This document shows positions 27,601-61,520 of a DNA stretch of 64,000 nt, piece after piece (the stretch's first letter is position 1; the number at the start of each line of letters is the position of its first letter). Under the pieces are notes generated by a model, which was not told the origin of the DNA, did not search any database, and saw only the letters and a list, made by a program, of their open reading frames with translations. Made by a program: the position numbers and the translations under genes. Source of the stretch: Plumapathes pennacea (Eukaryota; Cnidaria; Anthozoa; Antipatharia; Myriopathidae); NCBI GenBank assembly GCA_964036295.1, contig OZ038462.1, forward strand, positions 28,395,759 through 28,459,758, given 5' to 3'.

Positions 27601-30119
27601 GTATGTCTCAGTATGTATATAATAAACTCTCGTCTTACACGGTTATTTAGCTAATCAGGGCGCACGTAGTATCAGATATTTTACTAGAAATATAATAATC
27701 GCAGATACCCCTCGCTCTGCCATTGATTGAACTTCTACTCTGGTACTGCTCAACAAGAGCAGCCTTTGTTTTACCAAAATGTTGACTCAATCTTTTCTTC
27801 AAAGTCAAGTGCTATACGCAAAGGAAGGAAAAAAAGAATGGTGTGTGTTATACTTTTGCGTTGAAAAAAAGAGTCGATTGCGTGACGAAGTACTTTTTTC
27901 CCCACAGTCGGCACGTCAAATTACATTCTTGAAGTGATCGAGTTACAAGATACGGGATAGAATATATTTGTCACGGTGATTGTTTGATTTCCACTGACTG
28001 ACCTTTGTTGCTTGTCCTTTCTGAATAAGTATCTGATCAAAACGGCGTCTGAAGCTCCCGATTTGCTTTCAAGCGCCGTTTCCTTTGCGGAGTCGTTTCT
28101 TCAGCACGCTTCTGTTCATGATGCTTTCGGTCATAACAGGATTGTCGTCTTTTGTCGAGACGGATTCCGCCTTGCCCGTACTTGTTCCCTTCCCTTTTGA
28201 AGACGAGTTTCACGAGACTTTTGTGTTTCAAGTTTTTCAGTTTTCAAATGTTGCTTCGTTCAATCGTATTCAGATTATCAGTAAAACTACAGCGGGACAC
28301 ATGATCGATCCTTTGTCGTTGCTTAACGTGGATGGCCCTGGGGACGAGGTCGTACGCCAGACAAACAGACAAACAAACAAACAAACAGACAAACAGACAC
28401 ACGAACAAACTAATATCGAGATGGCGACCCGCTTGGAGTCTTCAAATAGGGCGATTTTGCTGCATTAGCGTCGTGATAATTACCCTCGCTTCGCTCGGGG
28501 ATAAAAGTGAATAGTGCTTTTCGCGCGCTCTGATTGGCTACTCAATCTCGGACTATCAAGTGCTATTTACCTTTCGCCGAATTCCGGTTTGAAACAAAGT
28601 GGCGCCTGTTTTGCTGCTGTCGCCGAAGCAAAGAGAAGACAACACAAAGAAAGTTACGAATTTTCGTTTTAGCAGTGTTCACTGGTGAGCTTTTGTGTTT
28701 CATTCTGGTACTAAGCCGTTGGCACGAAGTGTTTTGTGTTTGTTTTTACGCAAGCCTGCATGAAAAAGCTGAACGTTTTCAGCACTAAGATAAATCATTT
28801 TTTTCAGGATGGTTTCGAAAACAAGCAGAAAAAACTTAAAACTCTGTTTGGAAGAAATGTCACACACACAGTTACACAAATTCCTTCAAAATTTTACCAC
28901 GTTGTTTTCGGTTGCAAATTGGTCTCGCGCGCGTATTAATCAGTAAATCGACTTTTTGCTCATAGTTTGTCGGAAAATAGGAAAAGATGGGAATCTGGCT
29001 ATTAAACTTGTGTTGTGTACACTAAAATAGTTATTCGCCGAAGTAAAGGTGAAAGCGGTGGCTGTTTACCGAACCGCTTATTATCTGGCAAAACCGAGTT
29101 TCAAAATGACACGTGCGAGCCTTTAGTCTGTGTTTGTTATTGCAGCCTTCTTTCTCGTTCAAAGTGACAACAACTGTAAATAACTTGTGGGTGTAACTCT
29201 CGTATGTGTTTCAACTGTTCTAGCCGAATTGCTTTAAAGTGTAGCATATGAACCTCCGAACGAGATGTGACTGATGGTGGACTTCCTTCTGAATCGTGTG
29301 AACGATATTGTGTCCAGCCGTGCACAGATGCATGCACACAGGAAAAGCAACAGTGACACTGGATTAAAGTCCCAACTTTTTCCCATACAATTAACCTCTT
29401 AGGTATATGAACTTACCTCCAGAAATCTGTTCTCTTAATTTCTCCATAGTTTCCATTACTTCTTCCTTCAGAAACTGGTCCATGGCATTCCTCTCCTTGC
29501 AAAGCTGCTCGTACATGTCCAGATATCTATCTGCGGTAAAGTCTTCTTCCTTTAACTCAGCAATGTTATCGATAACTGCAGTGTTCAGCCCCAGCTCAGA
29601 GAAGCATTCTTTAGTAAGCTTCATGTAGTCATCAAAGGTTGCTTTGTCCATGCTTTCAGTTGTCTCGTGGCATGTTGTATTTCTGAGTCGTCGCAGCTGG
29701 TCAATGGCCAAAGCAAACGTCTCGGCTTGGTTACCAGTGCTGCTTGACACAGTGATGTGGAAAACTTCTCGCGACATACCCAGAGGCTTTATGTACGTGT
29801 CATATAAGGTCTTCGGAAGGCCGTGTGCATCTGGCAATTTGAATGAGTGAGCAAAAAGAGTGGTCTGAAACAGAGCCGTGCAGTCCCAATTTGTGTAGGA
29901 CAATTTAGTAGGAATCTTTGGATTCTTGTGCTCTTGAGCGTGGAGCTGGTTCCGCACAGCAACTGAATCATTCCACGGCATGTTTGTTGGTGGGCCACCA
30001 TACTTGTTGTTCCACATAAAGACGAATGTCTGTCGTAGAGCCTTGGGGATTTCATCCAGCACGATGGTTACAAACTTAAAGTAGTTTAACTGCTGGTTGG
30101 AGAACTTGTACAGTGGCAT
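12544..30119 (-). CDS. Gene B: HEPN-TPR(39)-ZU5-UPA-glycosyltransferase receptor-like gene
   Basis: Seven-exon model read from splice sites and phases: 30119-29417, 23314-18485, 18081-17561, 15980-15849, 15304-15155, 14774-13622 and 12659-12544. Junction phases 1,1,0,0,0,1 all agree, and the total is 7605 nt, 2534 residues plus stop. Order of domains: HEPN, about 39 TPR units, ZU5, UPA-like module, GT-B glycosyltransferase, short hydrophilic tail. There is no signal peptide, transmembrane segment or NB-ARC, so a cytosolic protein is expected. By family logic, HEPN would be the effector or nucleic-acid arm, TPRs the sensing or scaffold surface, and ZU5-UPA an auto-inhibitory or oligomerising module; the sugar-transferase role is unknown. 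What is seen: open frames, signals and phases. What is inferred: the linkage of exon 1 to exon 2 over 6.1 kb and the function. Confidence 0.72.
12660..13621 (-). other. Gene B intron 6
   Basis: It contains the foldback element at 12909-13172 and, near 13490-13550, sequence shared with the gene C intron at 42275-42330. The minus ORF 13229-13555 runs out of the exon past the donor and is not supported as coding. Confidence 0.6.
12909..13172. mobile_element. Foldback MITE with about 75-bp inverted arms
   Basis: The left end AATTCGCCACTTTGG and the right end ending CCAAAGTGGCGAATT are inverse copies. The arms continue through AGACTGGGAATGAAT and GTGCTTCTGGGATCGTTTGG to the centre. About 264 bp, non-coding. 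Confidence 0.85.
13622..14774 (-). CDS. Gene B exon 6: GT-B glycosyltransferase domain
   Basis: The 1153-nt exon carries 384 residues of a GT4/group-1 type glycosyltransferase. The N-terminal Rossmann half has GISCITKEMAVQFAKHEDVR and HTIIGYGMYVGRQVQVVEKQ; the C-terminal half has AVHGFIPGVFSDF, LIAICAPRENP, ADLLILPFVPSSSEGFGFVG, then LQALSAGLPILVSHTLG. In GT4 enzymes the segment here read as EGFGFVGLQ is EX7E and contacts the nucleotide sugar; here the second Glu is Gln (EX7Q), also in gene C. No signal peptide or membrane segment is fused to it. The acceptor is CTCCTGTGCAG (phase 0) and the donor AAAG|GTAAGC (phase 1). Whether it is an active transferase, a sugar sensor or a scaffold is open. 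Confidence 0.85.
14775..15848 (-). other. Gene B introns 4 and 5
   Basis: 14775-15154 and 15305-15848 are intron sequence around exon 5, collinear with gene C introns 44125-44813 and 44964-45386. I see no further gene or clear element. Confidence 0.55.
15155..15304 (-). CDS. Gene B exon 5: UPA-like module, part 2
   Basis: A 150-nt, phase 0-0 exon of 50 residues (starts VLQPKDVWIECSKRYKTFDV; ends KVNLSMYS). The acceptor is GAAATGCAG and the donor TCG|GTAAGT. It is a beta-rich sequence that would complete the UPA-like fold before the transferase. The paralogous exon is 44963-44814. Confidence 0.75.
15849..15980 (-). CDS. Gene B exon 4: UPA-like module, part 1
   Basis: A 132-nt, phase 0-0 exon of 44 residues (ELEIRLREKGLCFVDGGQTL, then CVECNESVTVH and EPW). 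The acceptor is TTTCTTAAAG and the donor GG|GTATGT. It directly follows ZU5 in frame. The pattern DDxPxxxxELExxLREKG...L.V.....V..EL...PW resembles the first half of UPA domains. The copy at 45518-45387 has exactly the same length and signals. Confidence 0.75.
15981..17560 (-). other. Gene B intron 3
   Basis: It holds a diverged relative of the Helitron-like family at about 16260-16420 (shared ACTTCTTCAG...GGTGGAAATCGAACAATCACC stretches). The plus ORF 16550-17065 (171 residues) has no recognisable domain, and its counterpart in gene C (about 46480-47200) is broken, so I do not call it a gene. The A-rich run at 17480-17522 is simple sequence. Confidence 0.55.
17561..18081 (-). CDS. Gene B exon 3: ZU5 domain
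   Basis: The 521-nt exon starts after a TCTCGTCAG acceptor (phase 1) and ends at GTTGAG|GTAAGT (phase 0). The protein has the ZU5 signature: RGGEISYFGCNVNIPAGAV, a conserved PSGVTFNYPVMVSLPV strand pair and ECKHFSAYCWMY near the end. ZU5 occurs in ankyrins, UNC5, ZO-1 and PIDD, where it packs against a following UPA domain. The exon tail (LACLLYGQGKTVCLGDQTKL, then ICDDLPNVVE) begins the UPA-like fold completed by the next two exons. The gene C copy has the same length. Confidence 0.88.
18082..18484 (-). other. Gene B intron 2
   Basis: Short intron between the TPR and ZU5 exons, with GTAAAT donor and TCGTCAG acceptor. No further feature recognised. Confidence 0.7.
18485..23314 (-). CDS. Gene B exon 2: array of about 39 TPR units
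   Basis: The 4830-nt exon is made almost only of 123-bp (41-residue) units, consensus as in gene A, differing mainly at SLHNLG(I/V)TQHSL and E/K/N positions. The units resemble kinesin-light-chain/NPHP3-type TPRs (usually 42 residues) but are one residue shorter in the loop GEHVDTA. Such arrays form superhelical protein-binding surfaces. The acceptor TTTTCTTTTTCAG ends at 23315; the AG is the one inside the TPR codons for T-A-Q, so the exon starts mid-repeat. It ends at ATGAGAG|GTAAAT (18485/18484) after a diverged last unit (IEQNEALSIRRQLLDRE). No stop interrupts 1609 codons. Many neighbouring units are near identical, which points to recent exchange. Confidence 0.88.
23331..23428. mobile_element. 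Half foldback element abutting the TPR exon
   Basis: It matches one arm and the core of the element at 6731-6850. It ends about 15 bases from the TPR acceptor, leaving a pyrimidine tract (on the minus strand) between element and exon. The other boundary is the Helitron-like insertion at 23429. Confidence 0.75.
23429..26885 (+). mobile_element. Helitron-like element (H2), with nested insertion
   Basis: It begins A|TCCCCGAACGAAG and ends TATTTCTAG|T. The related foldback sequence in gene A intron 1 has the uninterrupted site between 6866 (A) and 6867 (T), showing insertion without target duplication. A (GTTT)-like run lies near 23530-23560. It is interrupted at 25099-26797 by another element. 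Non-coding. Confidence 0.8.
25099..26797 (-). mobile_element. Second Helitron-like family (H6) nested in H2
   Basis: On the minus strand its 3' end is CTGGCAAGGCCAGTCTAG, a perfect short hairpin just before CTAG and followed by T, the classic Helitron 3' terminus. The other end is at 26797, next to A, giving an A|T target when compared with uninterrupted H5 near 40890. It contains a tandem duplication of about 634 bp (25435 and 26069). A related copy lies at 61521-63090. The open frames in it are unrecognised and shifted between copies. Confidence 0.75.
26905..27640. mobile_element. Cluster of foldback elements
   Basis: Several hairpins: around 26950-27035 (GTAAAATATGTTGTTTTTAC type), 27060-27245 (ACACGAGTGTTTTACGAG ends) and 27280-27400 (AAACGAACGAGCG / GAGTGAGTTTTATGATACG arms). 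Part of the same composite as 6851-6990 in gene A, but with additional insertions here. Confidence 0.65.
27684..28501 (-). mobile_element. Helitron-like element (H3)
   Basis: On the minus strand it runs from A|TCCCCGAGCGAAG (28501) to CTAG|T (27684), 818 bp. The empty site is 6980/6981 in gene A (TTTTA|TAAAAG). A minus-strand basic segment (RLDKRRQSCYDRKHHEQKRAEE) is shared with H4, where it reads RLEKRRQTFDNRQHHERKRA with an upstream stop. Such R/K-rich KRAEE repeats resemble the region before the Helitron_like_N domain, but no Rep or helicase motif is present. Confidence 0.78.
29417..30119 (-). CDS. Gene B exon 1: DZIP3-like HEPN domain
   Basis: The 703-nt first coding exon is the paralogue of the gene A HEPN exon, same length and about 96% identical in protein. 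The RX4H motif (RNTTCH) is retained near residue 147. ATG at 30119 is preceded in frame by TGA. The donor GGAG|GTAAGT at 29417/29416 leaves phase 1. Joined to the next acceptor, its last G makes a GCA codon, giving ISG-A-QSLENL, so the TPR frame follows directly. A second, NB-ARC-bearing exon is expected from gene A but is not found between 29416 and 23315. Confidence 0.8.
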
Positions 30120-30217
30120 GGTTGTTCAGCTTCCAGAAGTTCAGGAGCAGTAGCAAAATCTGTCACATTAGAAAAAGTAAAACTAGCCTGTCAAAGAGAT
30201 ATAGTCCATTCATTTAA

Positions 30218-30880
30218 GGCCGATTTTCACTAGTGAAGTAAGCGGAGACGGAGAAGGAGACGGAGACGTAAGACACTTGCGCGCGTGTGAAAATTAGCGA
30301 ACGGAGACGGAAGCGGAGAAGGAAGCGGTGAAGGAAGCAGAACGGAAGGTTTTCTTTTTCTTGCGTCTCCGTCCTCCGTCTACGTTCCTGTGAAAATCGA
30401 TTGAACGGAAGCGCAGACGGAGACGGAGACGAAACGAATCAACCAATCAGAAGGCGTCTCCCGAGGCTAAAATACTACTAGTTCCCATGCCAAACGCGTC
30501 TTGCCACCAAACAAAAACAAATATGTCATTTAACCTGATTTCTTTTATCAAGTTTTTGGACTGCCCATGGGTTTTCCTCTTCAGAAACATCTCCCTGACC
30601 CAAAATCTCTTTGGTTGTCTCTGACAAGCCAGTTCTCGTCTCCACCTCCGCCGCTTCAAGAACAGGAAAAGAAACAGGAGTAGTTTATCATCGTCGTCCT
30701 CCATGTTTACAAAGATGTTGAGGCCGATAAAAACACGTCCCCAGCCCACTGACCGCGCGACCGTACGCCAAAAATTGCATCTCCTTCCTTCTCCGCTTCC
30801 GTCTCCGTTCGCTAATTTTCACACGCGCGAGAGTGTCTTACGTCTCCGTCTCCGCTTACTTCACTAGTGAAAATCGGCCT
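30218..30880. mobile_element. TTAA-flanked foldback element rich in GGAGAC
   Basis: Flanked by TTAA at 30214-30217 and 30881-30884. The ends are GGCCGATTTTCACTAGTG and its reverse complement. Both flanks are iterated GGAGACGG/GGAAGCGG, inverted on the right side. The central minus ORF 30447-30749 is not recognisable. Confidence 0.8.
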
Positions 30881-31839
30881 TTAAAGGATAGACTCGTACA
30901 GCATCTACATATTGTATAATAGTATGCAGTCCTGATTGACGTTAGATGGCAATTTTGAAACTCAATTGCTTTTGCAGTAGACGCAATTATGACATTGAGT
31001 ATAAGAGTGTTGCCAATTCTGGCCAAAATCAACCGTCCAATCAATTTTATTTAATGTTTTCTAAGTCATAAATTCTTGTTTAAGTCACTATTTTCGAGGA
31101 ATAACCTTGCGGTCTTCATGCATGTAGTCAGCGATATACTGCAGCAGGTGTTGTGAGTCAAAGTACGACTAGGTTAATTCAGAGTTTAGGTCTAAACAAG
31201 GCCAAAATGTTGCTGTTTAAGACCGAAAACGACAGATTGAAGCTTTCATCACAAAAACTTTGTTTTGAGCTGGAACAAGTCTTTGTGTTAGCCTCTGAAC
31301 TTGTGCAACATTTTGGCTAAAAGCACGAGAGAAAAAATTTGGTTTATCCTAGGAACTTTGATCGAAAAACAGAGGTCTGAGACAATTTGGGTAATTACTT
31401 TACAGGCGTTAGAAACACAGGATAGTGTTGGCCTGGAGCTTATGAGCCAATTGTTCAAACCGTACAAACCGCGTCACAGGGATTTCTCTCCCCCCAGCCC
31501 CGTCCAGGGAATGGCGGTGGGATCCGCTGCAAAATATGTTGACCTCTTCCTTTTTCTTGTAGAAAAACTTGATCACGGATACTCTACCAATTTACAAACA
31601 TAGCAGAAACTTGGGGAAATTACATAAAAAAAACCTGGGCCAAAAGGTTGTTAAACAGACTGTGAAATTGTTTCTGGATTTGAAATTATTCATTGTGAAT
31701 AATATAAGGCGTGTAAACCTTGCCTGTTCCAGACTCAAAAGGCAATAAGGCGCGGTCCTTGCTCTAACCTGAGTACCAGACCCTCAAGGAGAAGGGGAGG
31801 GAGGAGGAATGGGAGGGGTAAGAAAACAAACGAAAGTTA

Positions 31840-32061
31840 GGGCGCGTTCGATTGGGTCTACTCCGTAAATAGGAACAGCGATGTTGATCAGTAAAATTCT
31901 TTGATTTAGAGCTGGCTTGGGTAGAAATTCATCGGGAGCTGTTTTTAATGCCAGTGTGAAGGTTTTTAAAACAATTTCGAAAAATATTCCTCTCGAAACA
32001 AGCGAAAATTTCGATCGTTTTAGCTATTCCTTTTCCGGAATAGACTCAATCGAACGCGCCC
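31840..32061. mobile_element. Foldback element with GGGCGCGTTCGATTG ends
   Basis: Inverted ends GGGCGCGTTCGATTGGGTCTA and TAGACTCAATCGAACGCGCC, flanked by TTAG on the left and TTAA on the right. It sits inside a larger stretch (about 31318-32288) absent from the other unit. Confidence 0.7.
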
Positions 32062-32860
32062 TTAAACTTTGGGGTAAAGGAAAGGAATTGGCCTGACACA
32101 AATCTATTCAACCACTCGTGCTGAACATCCAATTCTGGATTTGGAGCTCATTAGATAAAATTAAAACAAAAATTCGGAGACGTAATTTTATAGAATTTAC
32201 TTTTTCCTTCTTCCACCCTCAACCAATCTCCAAAGTTCTTTTCTCTTTGTTTATTTCCCTTGGAGGGCCTGACACTCGGGTTAGCTTTGCTCCTGTGTCA
32301 TGGCAACGTCACGGAAGACTAACTCATTTCACTTTAAAATATGTTATGCAAACTAAGTACGTTGCTCGCTTGTTTTTCAGCACCGTAAACTTCACTGAAA
32401 TAAGACAAAACTCTCGTATACAATGTGAAATCCCTCACAGTATGACGGAATTCTCTAAATTTATATGATACAAATAATTTCAGTATATAACGGAATTCGG
32501 CGGCCCCTATCACACAGAACGCCAACTTGCTAACTCCGCGGTCGTATCGCGTATTAAAATCCGAGTAGCCCGCTTACACGCCCGCGCGGCTCCTTCTATC
32601 GTTTTATATCAAATGTTAAATAATGATACACCTTACCTTCTTGGGCTTATTTGCGATGCGATAAAACGCTACAACATGTGACACGCTACAAGAAATATTT
32701 GACTTCTGCGGCTTTCATGCAAACTATCTTTAGCTGCATAAAAGACCTTGACAATCGTATATGTACAAAACAGTCATCTCGCAGTAGACAAGGACATTTT
32801 CAAGCATGACTGACTAATTTCTTCAACGGCTCCGTCGCTGACGAGTCATCTGCAGAAAAT

Positions 32861-34985
32861 CATCGCCAGAAATTCCGGACATTTTGCGTCCACGATTGCT
32901 TCCGGTCTTTCCCAGCGGCGTGCGGTATGAGCATGCGCCATTCACACATTCAACATTGTTACGTACTTTGCCTCAGTGGGGTGGGGGAGGGATGGGTTTC
33001 TCCGGTTCAAAAAGAGACTGCTACGTTTAGGAGACGTGCCGCTGAACGACCTAATTGAAGGTATCAGGATACCCTCGTGAACGACATGTATTCAAACCCA
33101 TTTTTCGCGCTAGCGTTACATTTAACTAATAATAAAGTATATATTTTCTGAAAGCTCAACAATCACAGATTTAGGTTAAAGCTTTATATTTTTTGAATTT
33201 GCTAAAGAAAGAAAGTTATCAGCTTCCGAGTGAATTTTGAACTTGCCTCATTAAAAAAGCCTAATGTCACTCGGATTTTACCCGATTTGATTATTTATTG
33301 TTTCAGCCTACTGTTGACAAAATGAAGAAAAAAAAGGTGTCTCCGAATTTTGAAATCTTGTCCATATACAAAGTTATTGACTTTTAAAGTTGGCCGATCA
33401 TATTTCTAGCTACGCGCAAGACAAAAGTGGAAATATCTTCGGAACGAAAAAAAAGAAATAAAATCGGAGACACCTTTTTGTAGCTTTGATATTGATTCAC
33501 ATATTTGCCAAGTTTCAAGCCAATCGATTAAAATCCATTGAAATGCAGGTTTCCGAAAGAAACACTTTTCCGCGTTTTAAAAACACCGAGAAAAACACAT
33601 TTAAAGATTCTGACCAGGGAGCCGGAAACCTGTTTACATATCGCCTCATCTGTCAGCAATCTGTCAAAACACCGCAGTTAGTGCTTTCGCATAGAGGCCT
33701 TCCAGGCATCTTGTAGGTAATTGAAACACGCAGCACAAAAGACCGCCGTGTATAACTACGGACATCAATGCTTCGTTCGGGTAAATTTCGCAACATCTAT
33801 TTTCCCTTCACAGTTGCACTCACCACTCAACACCAATTCAACCTTTTGCAGCCACAGTTGGAATTCGGAATGAGTTCAAGCAAACGACAAACTCGTTCTA
33901 AAAAGAGAGCTGCGAAAAGCAGGAGTGCTCTTGAGCCACCACATCGAGCATGGTTCACGCGCTGCTCAAGGTTTATAAATCGGCATTGTGCAAGAATCAC
34001 ACGTTGTGACATTTCGTCGCTCATGTGGTTATATCTAATTTGTTTCAGCGTAAACATAGAAAAGCGTTCACAAAGGCGTAAAGGAAAGATTTCTTGCGGC
34101 ATTTCGTTATTCTTGCAGATTTGCTGTTAGCCATGCGTTACCCGTCGCGCGGCTAAAATTTGTACTTTATTGTTTTGCATGACTGACGGCGCAAGCCGCA
34201 TGCTGCGCAGTTACGGGTGATACTAACGATCTGTTGACAGGTAGCTTCCGGCGAGAAAGAGAAAGATAAAATCCTTTCGTTTAAATATCTCGGGAAAAAA
34301 GAGAGGTATCCAAATTTTGTTTTCAGAAACACAAGGTAAAACATGTAGTAATTTTGTTAAGCCAAAAAAATAATTTTCGAATCTGGCAAAGTCCGGAGGG
34401 TATCCTGATACCTGAAATTAGCTTTCGTTTGGTACAATTTTCATGCGATTTGGAGCTTCCCAGCCCAAAATATCAACATCCGAAGTCAGCGTATTTCACG
34501 AGAGGTATTCGCCATGGCTGGCTGTGAACTGCAAATTCAAACACAAAAAGTACACATCGAATTTGCTCCAGGGGACTGACTGAGGCTTCACAGGAGATGT
34601 TCAATCCTTCGACAATCAGGTACGGGGTAGACATTTTGCGTTTTACCCAAGGTTCTTGTATTAAATGCAGCTTAAAAAGTGACAGTAGCCGGTTTTGAGC
34701 GTATTCTGCTATCAATCCCTTCTTACGTCGGCCGAAATTTTAAATTCAAAAAAGTACACATCGAATTTTACCGGAGATAAATATTTTTTGTACTGTTGTG
34801 TTTAGGAAGCTTTCCTCTTCCGAATGCTGCCCAGACATTTTTACGAACGTGCTTCAGTTAAGCGAAAAGCACAATTTATTATCAGATCCCATACATTTCT
34901 TTGTTATTTCTTGAGCAGCTGTCAGCGTGAAACCTGATGCCTCTTCCGAGATGGCGCAACCGGATGTCTGAAATTTCTGGCGATG
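32861..34985. mobile_element. 2.1-kb terminal-inverted-repeat element
   Basis: Left end CATCGCCAGAAATTCCGGAC and right end ATTTCTGGCGATG are inverse. The paralogous spacer near 10550-10565 lacks it. Internal perfect inverted repeats GGTATCAGGATACCCTC (33060-33076) and its complement (34396-34412) suggest a nested second element. The plus ORF 33768-34130 shows no transposase motif. Confidence 0.8.
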
Positions 34986-36621
34986 TTCTGAATTGTTCAA
35001 ACAATTCATTGACACTTCAAATAGAAGTTTCATAAACTGATGTGCATGAAACCAAAGTTTACGTCTCTTCTTTTCCTCTTATGGTTCAAACTTACAGTGG
35101 CAATAGTAGATATTTTGACTCGACAAAATCACTGAACCTCGATGTTAGAACCACAACCCCCGGAAAAGATGGCATGCACACCATCTTGTCGAGTTCGAGA
35201 TGTATGAAGTTCTTTTTACAGCAAATATCACCCAACGAGGACTTAAAGTCAATGATTATGATGTGCGAACAAGGATAAAACATACCTATAAGCTATGATA
35301 AACATTAATCAGTGTACTGATTATCTAATAAAAACAAGTCACTGAAGTATCGCATTTATAAACAAGGCATGCAAATTGTTACCTGTCAACTTTGACTCGA
35401 CCATCAGTCAGCAAACTGTAGTTCCATCATTGGTATGCACCGCTGTAGCAGTTAACAATGACTGTCGTAGGTGATGTGTATTTTTTGTGACGTCGCACTG
35501 AGTCTCGTAACCAAAAGCGGAAGTGCAGAGCAAGCGGAAATTAAATGGGAGGGTCTAGCCCCATTCCCTGCGGAGTTTTTTATTCACACGTCACTCGTCT
35601 CCAGTCTATCCGCACCTGTCTCACAGTTTCTTCTCTTCTCTTCCCTAAGTTTTTCCGTGCTTTTCTTTATTTCTGCTTTCTTCTTTCCTTTTTGCCTCCT
35701 ACCCAAAAAAATTAAGATCGGTGCCGGGCAACGTGTTACTAAAGTTAAAGTCAGTCATTCACTAGGCTCACATATAGACAACACTCTCTCATGTAATAAT
35801 AACATAGACCAAATCACCAAAAAGTATCAGTTGTAAAATGGAGCCATGAAAACAATAAGACCGTTCGTGACCCAAAGCAACTCTACTTTCCATGTATCAT
35901 TCGTGGATACAGCCACACTTCGACTACAGGTTTAGGGTAATATTGGTGTGGTTCTTACACAAAAATTACAGTCTGCACTCCCAGAAGCTAAAAGGATGCA
36001 TCAGGTACGGCGTCGCTCTGAGTTGACGCGTTGTCGCGCCGTGTCCGGTGTGAATCGGATTGAAGGGATCTAATTTTGTCGCGTTGTCACGTGCAGTTAC
36101 GGCGTGTCGCGACGCGTCCAGTGTGAATTGGCCTTAAGTGTTGACTGATTGTGTGCTACAATTTTGTTATTTTGTTGTTATTATTGATTGGATGAAAACA
36201 TGTATGTAATTTCAAGACTCGGGGCTCTAATATGACTTCACAGTGTTGTGTAGCAAAGTTTAAGTACTGCATTTCAACAAGTCCCTGCAGATTCAGAATA
36301 TGAACTTCAAGGCATTGTATAAGCCATGCCAGAGGTACCTACATAAAGCTAATGCGCAATTCTTATTAGAGTTATCCAACGTAGCCGTCATGACGTCACA
36401 CGAAAACCAAGTGAAGTAATGGGATCACGAATTATACTTTTCTGAATGACAGCTGTTCATTTCTAGTGCTTCATATATACTCTCATTATTGTGTGCCTGT
36501 TCCATCATGGCTTACATGTCAATGAGAGGCCTTTACAAGATGTATTTCTGTACTTCAAACTTCTCTATATCTTTAGTTTTGTAGTGCTAGCAATAGGAAG
36601 TTTTGCTCACGTTCCTACAGC

Positions 36622-36622
<1 letters not shown>

Positions 36623-36667
<45 letters not shown>

Positions 36668-36685
36668 CGGTGTGTGTGTGTTTAA
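36623..36685. repeat. (TG)n microsatellite
   Basis: About 30 TG dinucleotides with one CCGG interruption, in the gene C to gene B spacer. The paralogous site (12395-12407) has only GTGTGTG, so it expanded in this copy. Confidence 0.95.
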
Positions 36686-36820
36686 GGTTCTAATGGACGG
36701 GGAAAATTTGCAAAAAGATGATGTCACGCTTTACCATCCACTAGTTGCTCTAGCATTTGGCTGCTCGAATTGCCAGATACTCTTCGTTACCAGTCTTCTA
36801 GAGATGCAGAGAACCACATC

Positions 36821-60607
<23,787 letters not shown>

Positions 60608-60667
60608 CTGAAAAACGAAAGTATGGGAAATGTAAAGAAGTCTCACGCATTCTGGCCCAGGGCCGTG

Positions 60668-60687
60668 GGGGGGGGGGGGGGGGGGGC
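60668..60687. repeat. Poly-G tract
   Basis: About 20 G residues just upstream of the gene C TPR exon (C-rich on the transcribed strand). Length in homopolymers like this is often uncertain in assemblies. Confidence 0.9.
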
Positions 60688-61520
60688 TTTCATCAAACTC
60701 CTGTTTGTTTTTCCTTCTGTTTGTTTTTCAAATATGAACTCAAATACCTTTGTGCACTGACAAGTTAAATGTTTACAAGTTTACTGTTCACGTAAATTCC
60801 GGGACTTTTTACTTAATTCATCTTGTTGCCATGGTGACCATCGATTCGGCCACGTGACATATGCTGTGTCACTTGAGGTTTGGTGGTACCAACGTCGGCC
60901 ATGACTCGAATAAATCAGTTAGTTGGACTACACCTTTATTACATTTAGGGTTAAATGTTATTAAATTTAAGGTGAGTCAGATTTTTACGGTGGGTATTAC
61001 ATTTAGCGTTGTTTTCTTACCGTGTATAAATAAAAATTGTTTTTTTTAGCAAACGTTTTGTCGTTTTTAAGCCCGAGAAACGGGAAGATTTTGGCTCATA
61101 ACTTAGCGTGCTTGATCAGTTTTGCTAAAGAAGCTTTTTAGTAGGTTTGAACAAAATCGTGGAGTTTTTTGGCGAGCAGGACGAAGGAAAAAAATTGGCT
61201 AATCCTGAATTAGCTTAATCAGGCTTTGAACAACCGGATCCTGAAGGCTAAAGTAGAGAATACCCGGCCACTGATTTCCATAACAATTTTCATTGGTTGG
61301 CGCCTCGTGAGTTCACAATCGTGGTAACACACCACGGTAAACCAGTGGAAATTTGTTTCTTTTTTTTTTTACCACAGTATTTAGAACACGTACAAGAAAG
61401 TTTCGTTGTATATCGTTGCAAAGCGTGATATGCTGGCGCCAGCATCGTTTTCTGGACTCTTATTTACTACGGTAAATCGACCAATCAGAGAGCGAGAAAT
61501 TAGTATAAGTTGTGGTAAAA

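Larger units (their letters stand above)
23315..29416 (-). other. Gene B intron 1, a nest of mobile elements
   Basis: Reading upstream from the TPR exon: a half foldback element (23331-23428), a Helitron-like element (23429-26885) holding another (25099-26797), foldback elements (26905-27640), a third Helitron-like element (27684-28501), then single-copy-like intron collinear with gene A (28510-29416). No NB-ARC coding sequence was found in any frame, although gene A has it at this position. Confidence 0.7.
30120..36820. other. Intergenic region between gene C end and gene B start
   Basis: Collinear with 9316-12543 but longer because of insertions at 30218-30880, about 31318-32288, and 32861-34985. 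It should contain the gene B promoter upstream of 30119; no promoter element was recognised. Confidence 0.6.
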
